Positions 8,047-14,764 of a DNA stretch of 17,369 bases are shown in pieces. A program made the translations under genes and the position numbers. The notes below the pieces were generated by a model. It was not told where the DNA came from and searched no databases. It saw only the letters and a program-made list of their open reading frames with translations. The DNA is from JBLHLB01 sp047618505 (GTDB taxonomy: Bacteria; Planctomycetota; UBA1135; GCA-002686595). Each line of letters opens with the position of its first letter. Position 1 is the first letter of the stretch. The stretch spans positions 1-17,369 of the forward strand of contig JBLHLB010000050.1 in NCBI GenBank assembly GCA_047618505.1, in the 5' to 3' direction.

Positions 8047-9327
8047 TCAGCTTGCGTTATAGGCAGAGGGCAGATTGCGCGCGCCGTAGCGCGACCCCTC
8101 ACCCAGTTCCTCTTCGATGCGCAGCAGCCTGTTGTACTTTGCTACGCGGTCCGAACGACTCGGCGCACCTGTCTTGATTTGCCCCGTGTTGAGCGCCACC
8201 GCTAGGTCCGCAATGGTCGTGTCCTCGGTCTCACCGGAGCGGTGACTCATGACGCAGGTGTAGCCGTGGCGGTGGGCCAGGGCGACGGTGTTCATGGTCT
8301 CCGTGAGCGTGCCGATCTGGTTGACCTTGATTAGCACGGAGTTGGCGATGCCCTCCTTGATGCCGCGTTGGACGCGCTCAGTGTTGGTCACAAAAAGGTC
8401 GTCGCCCACGAGTTGGACCTTGTCACCTAGTTGCTCGGTCAAGGCACGCCAGCCATCCCAGTCGTCCTCGTCGAGGCCATCCTCAAGACTGAAGACCGGG
8501 TACTTGTCGCACCAGCTGGCATAGAGCTTCGTCAGGTCCTCCGCGGTATGCAGCTTGCCATCCACAAGGTACTTGCCGTCCTTGAGGAACTCGCTGGAGG
8601 CCGCGTCGATGGCGATGCGCACGTCACGCCCCATCTGCAAGCCGGTCTTCTCCACCGCTTCGATGATCAGCTCGAGCGCTTCCTCGTTCGACCCCAAGTT
8701 CGGCGCGAAGCCGCCTTCATCGCCGACCGCTGTGTTCAATCCGCGACCCTTCAAGACCGAGCGCAGGGCATGGAACACCTCGGTCCCCATGCGCAGTCCC
8801 TCCGAGAAGCGCGTGGCCCCAAAGGGCATCACCATGAACTCTTGGATGTCGACGTTGTTGTCCGCATGGGCGCCGCCGTTGAGGATGTTCATCATCGGCA
8901 CCGGCAGGATGTTCGCCGCCGCGCCGCCGATATAGCGGTACAGGGGCAGTCCACACTCCTCCGCTGCCGCGTGGGCAACGGCCATCGAAACACCCAGGAT
9001 CGCGTTGGCTCCCAGACGCGCCTTATTGGGCGTGCCGTCCAGGTCGATCATGGCTCGATCGACCTCCCCCTGGTCCAGGGCGTCGGCCCCGATCAAGTGG
9101 TTGGCCAACTCCGTGTTGACGCTCTCCACCGCCTTGAGCACGCCCTTGCCGCCGTAGCGACCTTCGCCGTCACGCAGTTCGTGGGCCTCGTGGGCTCCGG
9201 TCGAGGCGCCCGAGGGGACGGCGGCCCGACCGGTCGCTCCGGACTCAAGGACCACGTCTACTTCCACGGTGGGGTTCCCGCGCGAATCAAGGATCTCGCG
9301 GCCAAGGATGTCGAGGATTTCGCTCAT
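8047..9327 (-). CDS. eno: Enolase (phosphopyruvate hydratase)
   Basis: Enolase interconverts 2-phosphoglycerate and phosphoenolpyruvate in glycolysis. The 426-residue length is normal. Family motifs are all present: PSGASTGAHEAHELRD (38-53), GGAHADNNVDIQEFM (151-165), GDEGGFAP with catalytic Glu204, metal ligands Asp241 (IDAASSEF), Glu282 (LEDGLDEDDW) and Asp309 (GDDLFVTN), catalytic Lys334 (IKVNQIGT), SHRSGETEDT (361-370) and KTGAPSRSDRVAKYN (385-399). The ATG at 9327 gives the standard N-terminus MSEILDILGREILDSRGNP. The frame is open 28 codons further upstream, but that extension resembles no enolase. The gene diverges from pssA and leads the minus-strand block. No Shine-Dalgarno sequence precedes it. 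Confidence 0.98.
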   Translation of the reverse strand: MSEILDILGREILDSRGNPTVEVDVVLESGATGRAAVPSGASTGAHEAHELRDGEGRYGGKGVLKAVESVNTELANHLIGADALDQGEVDRAMIDLDGTPNKARLGANAILGVSMAVAHAAAEECGLPLYRYIGGAAANILPVPMMNILNGGAHADNNVDIQEFMVMPFGATRFSEGLRMGTEVFHALRSVLKGRGLNTAVGDEGGFAPNLGSNEEALELIIEAVEKTGLQMGRDVRIAIDAASSEFLKDGKYLVDGKLHTAEDLTKLYASWCDKYPVFSLEDGLDEDDWDGWRALTEQLGDKVQLVGDDLFVTNTERVQRGIKEGIANSVLIKVNQIGTLTETMNTVALAHRHGYTCVMSHRSGETEDTTIADLAVALNTGQIKTGAPSRSDRVAKYNRLLRIEEELGEGSRYGARNLPSAYNAS

Positions 9328-9334
9328 GGTGCCG

Positions 9335-9363
9335 AGCCTACCCTTCGGGCCTACCTTTGGGAA
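9335..9363 (-). promoter_or_regulatory. Candidate eno promoter, possibly leaderless
   Basis: On the minus strand, TAGGCT (9335-9340) lies seven bases before the eno ATG, and TTCCCA (9358-9363) lies 17 bases further upstream. The spacing fits a sigma-70-type promoter, and the -10 position would start transcription at or near the ATG. The element overlaps a 13-bp tandem repeat. The sequences match consensus only partly, so this is a proposal. Confidence 0.35.
9336..9361. repeat. Imperfect 13-bp tandem repeat upstream of eno
   Basis: GCCTACCCTTCGG (9336-9348) is followed directly by GCCTACCTTTGGG (9349-9361), with two mismatches. The second copy also forms the left arm of a hairpin, CCTACCTTT (9350-9358) against AAAGGTGGG (9362-9370) with a three-base loop. 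The repeat duplicates part of the putative eno promoter. Confidence 0.8.
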
Positions 9364-9420
9364 AGGTGGGCTGCCACTCTGCACCCCGTGCGGGAGCATT
9401 CCCCAGGCCATTTCCGGGGC

Positions 9421-9444
9421 CGGTCTTGGCTCTGGTCTTGGCTC
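9421..9444. repeat. 12-bp tandem repeat upstream of pssA
   Basis: CGGTCTTGGCTC (9421-9432) is followed by TGGTCTTGGCTC (9433-9444), with one mismatch, and then CGGT. It lies 74-97 bp before the pssA start. It could be a protein-binding direct repeat or a neutral slippage product. Confidence 0.8.
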
Positions 9445-9505
9445 CGGTGGCGACCCCGGCCCAGGCTCCCGACCATTCCTCGAAACAGATCGCCCGCTTT
9501 GGCCC

Positions 9506-9511
9506 TAAACT
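9506..9511 (+). promoter_or_regulatory. Candidate pssA -10 element
   Basis: TAAACT lies six bases before the pssA GTG and fits a TANNNT-type -10 box, so the transcript would start at or next to the start codon. There is no convincing -35 hexamer and no Shine-Dalgarno sequence. The call is tentative. Confidence 0.3.
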
Positions 9512-9517
9512 GCGCCC

Positions 9518-10399
9518 GTGAAGCGCATCCAACTCGTCCCCAACCTGATCACACTGGCGAACGCCTTCTGTGGGTTGCTCGCGATCGCCAAGGCGATCGA
9601 TGCTCTGGCTCTCTCGGGGGATGATCCGATCGTCTTCTATCGCAAGATGGAGACAGCCTGCCTGTTGATCTTCCTTGGGATGGTCTTCGATAGCCTGGAC
9701 GGATTCGTGGCGCGCCTGACCCGGGCCTATAGCGATTTCGGAGCCCAGCTCGATTCCTTCTCAGACGCCCTGACCTTCGGCGTGGCTCCGGCGATGTTGG
9801 CCAAGGTTCTGATCGAGCACGAGGGAGCATTGACCGGGTGGGAGGGCGATTCGCGACTACACTTCCTGGCGGCGGCGGCCTTTGCCCTGATGGCGATTCT
9901 GCGCCTGGTGCGTTTCAACCTCGAGACCGAACACGAGAAGTCCGCCCACGCGCACTTCAAGGGACTGCCGTCCCCGGCTGCTGCTGGAGCGGTGGCTTCA
10001 ACGATTTGGCTTTATCTGATCCTGCGCCGGCCCGAGCTCGAGGTGGTTGAAGGCACGCCCACAACGTTTCAGCGCGTCCTCGGTTGGATGGAAGGCGTAG
10101 ATTGGTCGCCCGTTCTGGCCTGGGTCCCGGGGGTCCTGGTTTGCATGTTGCCGTTGCTTGGATTGTTGATGGTGAGCAACGTGCGCTACCTGCACCCCGT
10201 CATCGCCCTTTCCCGGGGCCGCACACAGTTCGTGACCCTGGTGGTGATTGTGTTCAGCATATTCTTGTTCCTTCTTGCGCCGGTGCCCTTCGCTTACGTG
10301 CTCTTCAATGGCTTCGTCGTGATGGGCTTGGTCCACATGTGCTGGAGCTTGGCGCGGGGCAGGAAGAGTGCGAACAGCGAGTCGCAACCGGGCCCATGA
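9518..10399 (+). CDS. pssA: CDP-diacylglycerol-serine O-phosphatidyltransferase
   Basis: This membrane enzyme makes phosphatidylserine from CDP-diacylglycerol and serine, the route to phosphatidylethanolamine. The 293-residue product carries the complete CDP-alcohol phosphotransferase motif: Asp58, Asp61-Gly62, Ala65-Arg66, Gly75, Asp79 and Asp83. It also has FKGLPSPAAAG (147-157), which is typical of PssA within the family. The start MKRIQLVPNLITLANAFCG is the standard N-terminus, entering the first membrane helix. Several further hydrophobic segments follow (about 45-57, 115-133, 155-170, 197-220, 236-275). GTG at 9518 is chosen because it gives this N-terminus. The stop overlaps the folK ATG (ATGA), so this gene leads the pssA-folK-panC-ispE chain. 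No phosphatidylserine decarboxylase gene is in the window. Confidence 0.93.
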   Translation: MKRIQLVPNLITLANAFCGLLAIAKAIDALALSGDDPIVFYRKMETACLLIFLGMVFDSLDGFVARLTRAYSDFGAQLDSFSDALTFGVAPAMLAKVLIEHEGALTGWEGDSRLHFLAAAAFALMAILRLVRFNLETEHEKSAHAHFKGLPSPAAAGAVASTIWLYLILRRPELEVVEGTPTTFQRVLGWMEGVDWSPVLAWVPGVLVCMLPLLGLLMVSNVRYLHPVIALSRGRTQFVTLVVIVFSIFLFLLAPVPFAYVLFNGFVVMGLVHMCWSLARGRKSANSESQPGP

Positions 10400-10926
10400 T
10401 TTCACGGATAGATTCAAGCGGGTTGACCACCGTCGCCATTGCTCTGGGGTCGAACATGGGGAAGCGCGAAGCCCACCTGGCGGCTGCTGTTTCCGCTCTG
10501 CGTGATCTCACGGGCTTCCGTGTCGTGTCGGTTTCCCAGTGGATCGAAACCGCGCCCGTCGGTGGTCCCGCCGAACAGAGGCACTTCTTGAACGGTGCCC
10601 TGGTGGGGGAGACAGAACTTGCGCCGCGCGAATTACTGGGAGCCCTGCAGGACATCGAGCAGGCGCGCGGGCGCGTGCGCATCGAAGGCGAACGCGACGG
10701 TCCGCGGCCGCTGGATTTGGACCTCTTGGTCTTTGGATCGAGCGTGATCGAAGAGCCGGATTTAAGCGTCCCGCACCCACGTATGGCGCAACGCGACTTT
10801 GTGCTGATTCCCCTGGCGAGCATTGCGCCGGATCTATTACTGCCGCCCACGGACAAGCGCGTGGCTGACCTGCTTCGGGCGCTACAAACCACGGGGGCGG
10901 TCGAGCTGTCCCAGGGTGCTATTTGA
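10396..10926 (+). CDS. folK: 6-hydroxymethyl-7,8-dihydropterin pyrophosphokinase (HPPK)
   Basis: The enzyme transfers pyrophosphate from ATP to 6-hydroxymethyl-7,8-dihydropterin in folate synthesis. The 176-residue product has the normal length and motifs: ALGSNMGKREAHL (16-28), ETAPVGG with the following FLNG (51-67), RDGPRPLDLDLLVFG (100-114) with magnesium ligands Asp107 and Asp109, and VPHPRMAQRDFVLIPL (125-140). The ATG at 10396 overlaps the pssA stop by four bases. The frame is open further upstream, but those residues lie inside pssA and match nothing in HPPK. The stop TGA shares its last base with the panC ATG. Confidence 0.95.
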   Translation: MISRIDSSGLTTVAIALGSNMGKREAHLAAAVSALRDLTGFRVVSVSQWIETAPVGGPAEQRHFLNGALVGETELAPRELLGALQDIEQARGRVRIEGERDGPRPLDLDLLVFGSSVIEEPDLSVPHPRMAQRDFVLIPLASIAPDLLLPPTDKRVADLLRALQTTGAVELSQGAI

Positions 10927-11915
10927 TGACTGGAAGTCAGAAAGAAGGGTCCGTGCCGGCGGGCGTGAAGCTCATTTCCACGCCCGCCGTGGCTGCGGCT
11001 TGGTGTGCGCGGGAGCGTGCTGCTGGCAAGACCATTGGGTTGATTCCGACGATGGGGGCGTTGCATGAGGGCCATTTGCATCTCGTACGCCGCGCCGTGG
11101 CGGAGAACGACCATGCGATTGTGAGTGTGTTTGTGAACCCGTTGCAGTTCGACGATCCCTCAGACCTGGTGTACTACCCGCGCGATCTAAACGCGGACGT
11201 GCAGCTCGTGGATGGGGCGGGCTGCTCCATGGTGTTTACAGGCACCCTAGCCGGCTTCTTTCCCGAGGCAGTGGACGAAGGCGCTGCCTCCGGTGCTGAG
11301 TTAATAAAGCGCATTTCCCTGCTGGACCCCGGCCCCGTAGCCCTCGGGTTGGAGGGAGCTTGTCGAAGTGGACACTTCGAGGGCGTTGCGACGATCGTTA
11401 AGCGACTCTTCCAAATCGCCCAACCGACGCGGGCCTACTTCGGTGCCAAGGACTACCAGCAAACCGCTGTTGTGCGCGGGCTGGTGCCCGCCGGTTCCGA
11501 CCCGGAGGTTGTTGTTTGCGCGACGCAGCGTGAGGCCAGTGGTTTGGCAAGTTCTTCACGAAATCAGCGCTTGAGCGTCAGTGAGCTCGAACTTGCCACA
11601 GCCCTTTCCCGTGGTCTCTTTGCCGCGCGTGCGGCCTGGCACAACGGCGAGCGCGATCCCGATGCACTGGCCGCTGCAGTGGACAATGCCCTGCAAGGCG
11701 AGGGGATCGACGTTGAATACGCCGAAGTGCGCGATCCGGATCGTTGGACGGAGCAGCGCCCGGCCGCCCTGTCGACGCGCGCCCGCGCCCTAGTCGCCGC
11801 GCGCATCGGTCCCGTGCGCTTGCTCGACAATATGGCCCTGGACGAAATGAGCGTGCGGGCCGAGGAAGGGGACGCGGCCTGGGATCTCTTTCGCAGCCGA
11901 TGCGTGACGCGATGA
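10926..11915 (+). CDS. panC: Pantothenate synthetase (pantoate-beta-alanine ligase)
   Basis: PanC condenses pantoate and beta-alanine with ATP, the last step of pantothenate synthesis. The 329-residue product shows IPTMGALHEGHL (40-51, containing the HIGH-type motif), VSVFVNPLQF (66-75), YYPRDLNAD (83-91), SGHFEGVATIVKRLF (148-162), YFGAKDYQQ (171-179) and SSSRNQRLS (209-217). It is longer than the usual 280 or so, with extra residues near 111-130 and at the C-terminus. The KMSKS-region motif reads REASGLASSSRN where the usual form is RExDGLAxSSRN. The ATG at 10926 shares its A with the folK stop, and AGGG lies nine bases upstream; the TTG three bases earlier is less likely. The stop overlaps the ispE ATG (ATGA). 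No panB or panD is visible. Confidence 0.95.
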   Translation: MTGSQKEGSVPAGVKLISTPAVAAAWCARERAAGKTIGLIPTMGALHEGHLHLVRRAVAENDHAIVSVFVNPLQFDDPSDLVYYPRDLNADVQLVDGAGCSMVFTGTLAGFFPEAVDEGAASGAELIKRISLLDPGPVALGLEGACRSGHFEGVATIVKRLFQIAQPTRAYFGAKDYQQTAVVRGLVPAGSDPEVVVCATQREASGLASSSRNQRLSVSELELATALSRGLFAARAAWHNGERDPDALAAAVDNALQGEGIDVEYAEVRDPDRWTEQRPAALSTRARALVAARIGPVRLLDNMALDEMSVRAEEGDAAWDLFRSRCVTR

Positions 11916-12943
11916 GCGCGTCTTGGTCTGGGGATTCCGCCGCGCCGAAGGTCGTGTGCGTCACGGCGCCGGCCAAGATCAATCCCCACCTCGAAGTCCT
12001 CAGCAAGCGCGCCGACGGCTACCACGAGCTGGACATGTTGATGTTGGCCATCAACCTGGTGGACGAGTTGGAGGTGCGCCGGGGTTCCGGGGAGCGAGGG
12101 GAGGTGAGCCTACAGGTCAGTGAACTTTCCCCCGGCGCTGCCGCTGGCTGCCCCAGCGATGCGACGAACCTCGCTTGGCGGGCTGCGGCAGGCGTGCGCG
12201 CCCTCGCAGGAGAGCTCGGGCGCGAGCCCGCGGCTCTGGAACTGCACCTCCAAAAACGCATCCCCAGCGAAGCTGGCCTAGGCGGTGGCAGCTCCGATGC
12301 GGCCGCCGCTGTGCTCGGTGCGGCCACTGTCCTTGGACTTGACCTCGACAACCCGGGCTTGGTGGCATTGCTCTCTGAGCTCGGTTCTGACTGCGCCTTT
12401 TTCCTTGCGGCGCGTGCCACGGGCGCTGCGCGTTGTGGAGGACGCGGAGAGAGAATTAAGCCCCTAGAGCTGCCTGCCTTCGAAGGCGCGGACGAGCCGC
12501 ACGTTCTGCTGCTCACGCCCGCGGTGCGCTCCTCCACACCGGCGGTCTACGCAGCCTTGGAGCTCCCGTCAGAAAGCGAGCAGCGAAGCACACCAGAGCT
12601 CGGCGCTCTGCTGCGTGGCGAAGAAAGTCCCTTCTGTCGCTTGGAAGGGGCCGCGATCCAGGCCTTCTCCCAACTCGGTGAATGGCGTGTGCTCCTGTCC
12701 GAGGTCACCCAAGACATCCGGGCATTCGACGGAACCGAGAAATGCGGCCTGGGCTATCCCGGGAGTCACTGGGGGACGTTTACCCTCTCGGGGAGTGGTT
12801 CCTCTTTCTTTGCATTCCTCCCAAACCGGGACTTTGGGGAGCGTCTCCTCGCGACGGTTCGAGTCGCCGCAAAGGCCCGTCATTACGGGCTTCGTCACGC
12901 TTCCGTAGTGGCGCTAAATGGGGCTGGAGTGGCTCTTCAGTGA
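11912..12943 (+). CDS. ispE: 4-diphosphocytidyl-2-C-methyl-D-erythritol kinase
   Basis: IspE is the GHMP-family kinase that phosphorylates CDP-methylerythritol in the MEP route to isoprenoids. The 343-residue protein has APAKINPHLEVLSKRADGYHE (19-39, catalytic Lys22) as its opening motif, the ATP loop IPSEAGLGGGSSDAAAAV (117-134), GSDCAFF with the likely catalytic Asp160, and the late glycine motif TLSGSGSSFFAFLP (291-304). It is about 40-50 residues longer than typical IspE, with extra length at the N-terminus and around 210-290. The ATG at 11912 overlaps the panC stop by four bases. The frame stays open upstream, but only inside panC. Its closeness to spoVG downstream recalls the Firmicute ispE-purR-yabJ-spoVG region. 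Confidence 0.94.
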   Translation: MSASWSGDSAAPKVVCVTAPAKINPHLEVLSKRADGYHELDMLMLAINLVDELEVRRGSGERGEVSLQVSELSPGAAAGCPSDATNLAWRAAAGVRALAGELGREPAALELHLQKRIPSEAGLGGGSSDAAAAVLGAATVLGLDLDNPGLVALLSELGSDCAFFLAARATGAARCGGRGERIKPLELPAFEGADEPHVLLLTPAVRSSTPAVYAALELPSESEQRSTPELGALLRGEESPFCRLEGAAIQAFSQLGEWRVLLSEVTQDIRAFDGTEKCGLGYPGSHWGTFTLSGSGSSFFAFLPNRDFGERLLATVRVAAKARHYGLRHASVVALNGAGVALQ

Positions 12944-13045
12944 AGGATGATGCAAATGATGGATCGCCTAGCGCTTGATCCCAAGCCTTCATTAGGGCTT
13001 CCTCAGGGGGCCCTGTGGGGATCGCTCCACGATGGCACCCGCGCC

Positions 13046-13687
13046 ATGAATATCACCGAGGTCCGTGTCAAACTTCTCGAGAACCAGCCGGACAAGCTCC
13101 GGGGGTTCGCCAGCGTCACAGTCGAGGATTGCCTCGTCATCCGTGACCTAAAGATTATCGAAGGGGCCCAGGGTCTCTTCATCGCGATGCCCTCGCGAAA
13201 GTTATGCGATCGCTGCACTTCCTGTGGCTCCAAGAACCACCTGCGCGCGCGTTTTTGCAACGACTGTGGCAGGCGCCTGCGCTCGGCACGTGGGAATCAG
13301 GATGATCGCGGTCGCGTGCGTCTCTACGCGGACATCGCCCACCCGATTCACCAGGGCGCACGCAGCTTTGTTGAGAAGAGTGTGTTGAAGGCCTACGAAG
13401 AAGAATTCACGCGTTCAAAGCAAGAGGGCTACGTGGCCACGCGCTTCGACGATTTGGACTACGACTCCTACGACGACAAGAAGGCTGGACGTCGTGGCGG
13501 TCAGCGCAACGCGGCTCCCCGTTCGGATGGGGACACAGGCGGCAACGCAGACGAGAGTTCCAAGCGAGACACTTTGAAGCCCGAGCCGAAGCCCGCATCG
13601 AAGCCCGAGCCGAAGCCTGTATCGGGGCCCGAGCTACGCACATCTGACGAGATTCCGCGTCCCGAACGTCGCACCGCCGAACGCTGA
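13046..13687 (+). CDS. spoVG: SpoVG-family regulator with inserted zinc ribbon and Pro-rich tail
   Basis: SpoVG proteins are small nucleic-acid-binding regulators. The fold is recognisable in two parts. Residues 1-52 (MNITEVRVKLLE, KIIEGAQGLFIAMPSRK) match the SpoVG N-half, and residues 94-122 (YADIAHPIH, SVLKAYEEEF) match its C-half. About 40 residues replace the short loop normally found between them. They carry CTSC and CNDCG (Cys57, 60, 71, 74), a clear zinc ribbon, plus Cys54. The tail is acidic (DDLDYDSYDD, 135-144) and then low-complexity with KPEPKP repeats, so the 213-residue protein is far longer than the usual 85-100. ATG 13046 is chosen because SpoVG begins this way; the 33-codon in-frame extension from 12947 is unlike the family. 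No Shine-Dalgarno sequence is visible. The start is 102 bp after ispE. Confidence 0.9.
   Translation: MNITEVRVKLLENQPDKLRGFASVTVEDCLVIRDLKIIEGAQGLFIAMPSRKLCDRCTSCGSKNHLRARFCNDCGRRLRSARGNQDDRGRVRLYADIAHPIHQGARSFVEKSVLKAYEEEFTRSKQEGYVATRFDDLDYDSYDDKKAGRRGGQRNAAPRSDGDTGGNADESSKRDTLKPEPKPASKPEPKPVSGPELRTSDEIPRPERRTAER
13577..13624 (+). repeat. 24-bp tandem repeat in the spoVG tail
   Basis: Two adjacent 24-bp units with three mismatches encode KPEPKPAS and KPEPKPVS at residues 178-193. The region is predicted to be disordered and positively charged. Confidence 0.88.
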
Positions 13688-13725
13688 GCTGCGCTCGGTG
13701 ATTCGGCCTGCCCGGGGAAACTCAC

Positions 13726-14628
13726 ATGCAGGTTTTCGAAGGCTTGACCCATAATGTAATGGGGGTCGTGGGGGCTGGACCGGTCGGCGCCGCCCTAGTG
13801 CGTGGACTCCGTTCCGCTGGGATCCAGGTTCGACTGTGGAACCGGACCGTCGAGCGGTCAGAAGCCCTCAGAAGCGACGGCGTTCAGGTGGTTGCAGAGC
13901 TCGCGCAGGTCGCAGTTGGAACAGACGCTGTGCTCTTTGCCGTGGCTGAAGACACACTGGGGCAATTGGCGAAACGGTTGTGCCTTGAGGTCGAAGCTCT
14001 GCCCGATGATGCTGCGAATCCTTGCTCAAGAATCGCACTGCATACCTCTGGTTCACGCGGACCGGAAGCCTTAGCGGCCCTGCAGGCGGGCGGTTGGGCC
14101 ACGGGACAAATGCATCCGGCGGCGGCGGTCTCCGCCACGGCTGAACCCACGATTGCGCCTGGGACCTGGTGGGGAATCTCGGGGGCTGCTCCGGCTACGG
14201 ACCTTGCCACTCACTTGGTGCCAGCTTTGGGTGGCCACTGCCTGCGGCTCGCCCATGGCTCCGCGAATGCCTACCATCTGGCCGCGAACCTCGTGGCCGG
14301 TGGAGCCGTGGCACTGGTCGATCTGGGCCTCTCTGCCCTGGGCGCTGCGGCGGACCAGACGGAGGGTCGTCGGGCCCTTGCGGCCCTGCTCGCCAGCGTT
14401 GCCCGGAATCTCGATTCCGCCAGCGCCGCCGAAGTCCTCACGGGTCCCCAAGCACGTGGCGCCGTGGACGTAGTCGAGGCTCACTTGGAATTGACCGGAG
14501 CCCTGGGGCCCGAGCTGGACCAGGTCTATCGAATGCTTGCCCAACGGATGGTTGCGTTGGCACGCGGGCGCGGTGATGGTGAGCCCGGGCGACTGGATGC
14601 GATCGAGCGTTTGCTGGATCGTCCCTGA
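13726..14628 (+). CDS. Rossmann-like/DUF2520 protein, possible ketopantoate reductase
   Basis: The 300-residue protein has an N-terminal dinucleotide-binding fold (VMGVVGAGPVGAALVRGL, 11-28) with a basic residue after beta-2 (LWNRT, 37-41) that suggests NADP. A helical C-terminal DUF2520 domain follows, recognised by IALHTSGSRG (103-112), QMHP (128-131), AYHLAANLVAGG (182-193) and LTGPQARGAVDVVEAHL (238-254). DUF2520 proteins often lie beside panB-panC. As I recall, the PanG ketopantoate reductases belong to this type, so a role in pantoate synthesis is plausible with panC 1.8 kb away; the reaction itself is inferred. The ATG at 13726 has GGGG about eight to eleven bases upstream. The ATG at 13759 (MGVVGAG) would also give an intact fold. 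The gene starts 38 bp after spoVG. Confidence 0.8.
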   Translation: MQVFEGLTHNVMGVVGAGPVGAALVRGLRSAGIQVRLWNRTVERSEALRSDGVQVVAELAQVAVGTDAVLFAVAEDTLGQLAKRLCLEVEALPDDAANPCSRIALHTSGSRGPEALAALQAGGWATGQMHPAAAVSATAEPTIAPGTWWGISGAAPATDLATHLVPALGGHCLRLAHGSANAYHLAANLVAGGAVALVDLGLSALGAAADQTEGRRALAALLASVARNLDSASAAEVLTGPQARGAVDVVEAHLELTGALGPELDQVYRMLAQRMVALARGRGDGEPGRLDAIERLLDRP

Positions 14629-14652
14629 TTTCGCCCGCGGGTGGATCGATGG

Positions 14653-14692
14653 GGGCAGCTCGTTTCCGGGCATGCTTCGTCTCCAGCTGCCC
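14653..14692. other. Inverted repeat between the DUF2520 and aro genes
   Basis: GGGCAGCT (14653-14660) is perfectly complementary to AGCTGCCC (14685-14692) across a 24-base loop, shortly after the DUF2520 stop. No T tract follows, so it is not a standard intrinsic terminator. It may protect the mRNA 3' end, bind a protein, or be chance. Confidence 0.35.
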
Positions 14693-14728
14693 GCTTGCCG
14701 ATCCCCGCATTCCACCGTCTGTCCCTAA

Positions 14729-14750
14729 CTGGCCAAGCTCCCTTGGCCGG
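14729..14750 (+). promoter_or_regulatory. Hairpin just upstream of the aroDE start
   Basis: CTGGCCAA (14729-14736) pairs with TTGGCCGG (14743-14750), giving eight pairs with one G-U and a six-base loop GCTCCC. It ends 14 bases before the ATG at 14765. In the transcript it would stand where the ribosome binds. It may tune translation or block read-through from upstream; no leader peptide rich in aromatic residues is visible. Confidence 0.35.
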
Positions 14751-14764
14751 GTCCCCGATCTCCC

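Noticed and set aside
9328..9411. Upstream in-frame start for eno
   Set aside because: Enolases begin at MSEILDI-like sequence; the extension is low in conserved features and covers the promoter region.
8431..9624. 397-codon open frame on the plus strand opposite eno
   Set aside because: It lies antisense to nearly all of a clear enolase and runs into pssA; its translation has no family features. GC-rich coding DNA often leaves such frames open.
12982..13025. Possible terminator between ispE and spoVG
   Set aside because: Only four- to five-pair stems (AAGCC/GGCTT and CAGG/CCTG) without a T tract.
12947..13045. Upstream in-frame ATG for spoVG
   Set aside because: SpoVG proteins begin at the MNITEVRV strand; the extra 33 residues resemble nothing in the family.
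14071..14715. Minus-strand frame opposite the DUF2520 gene
   Set aside because: Shadow of the DUF2520 coding sequence; no recognisable protein features.
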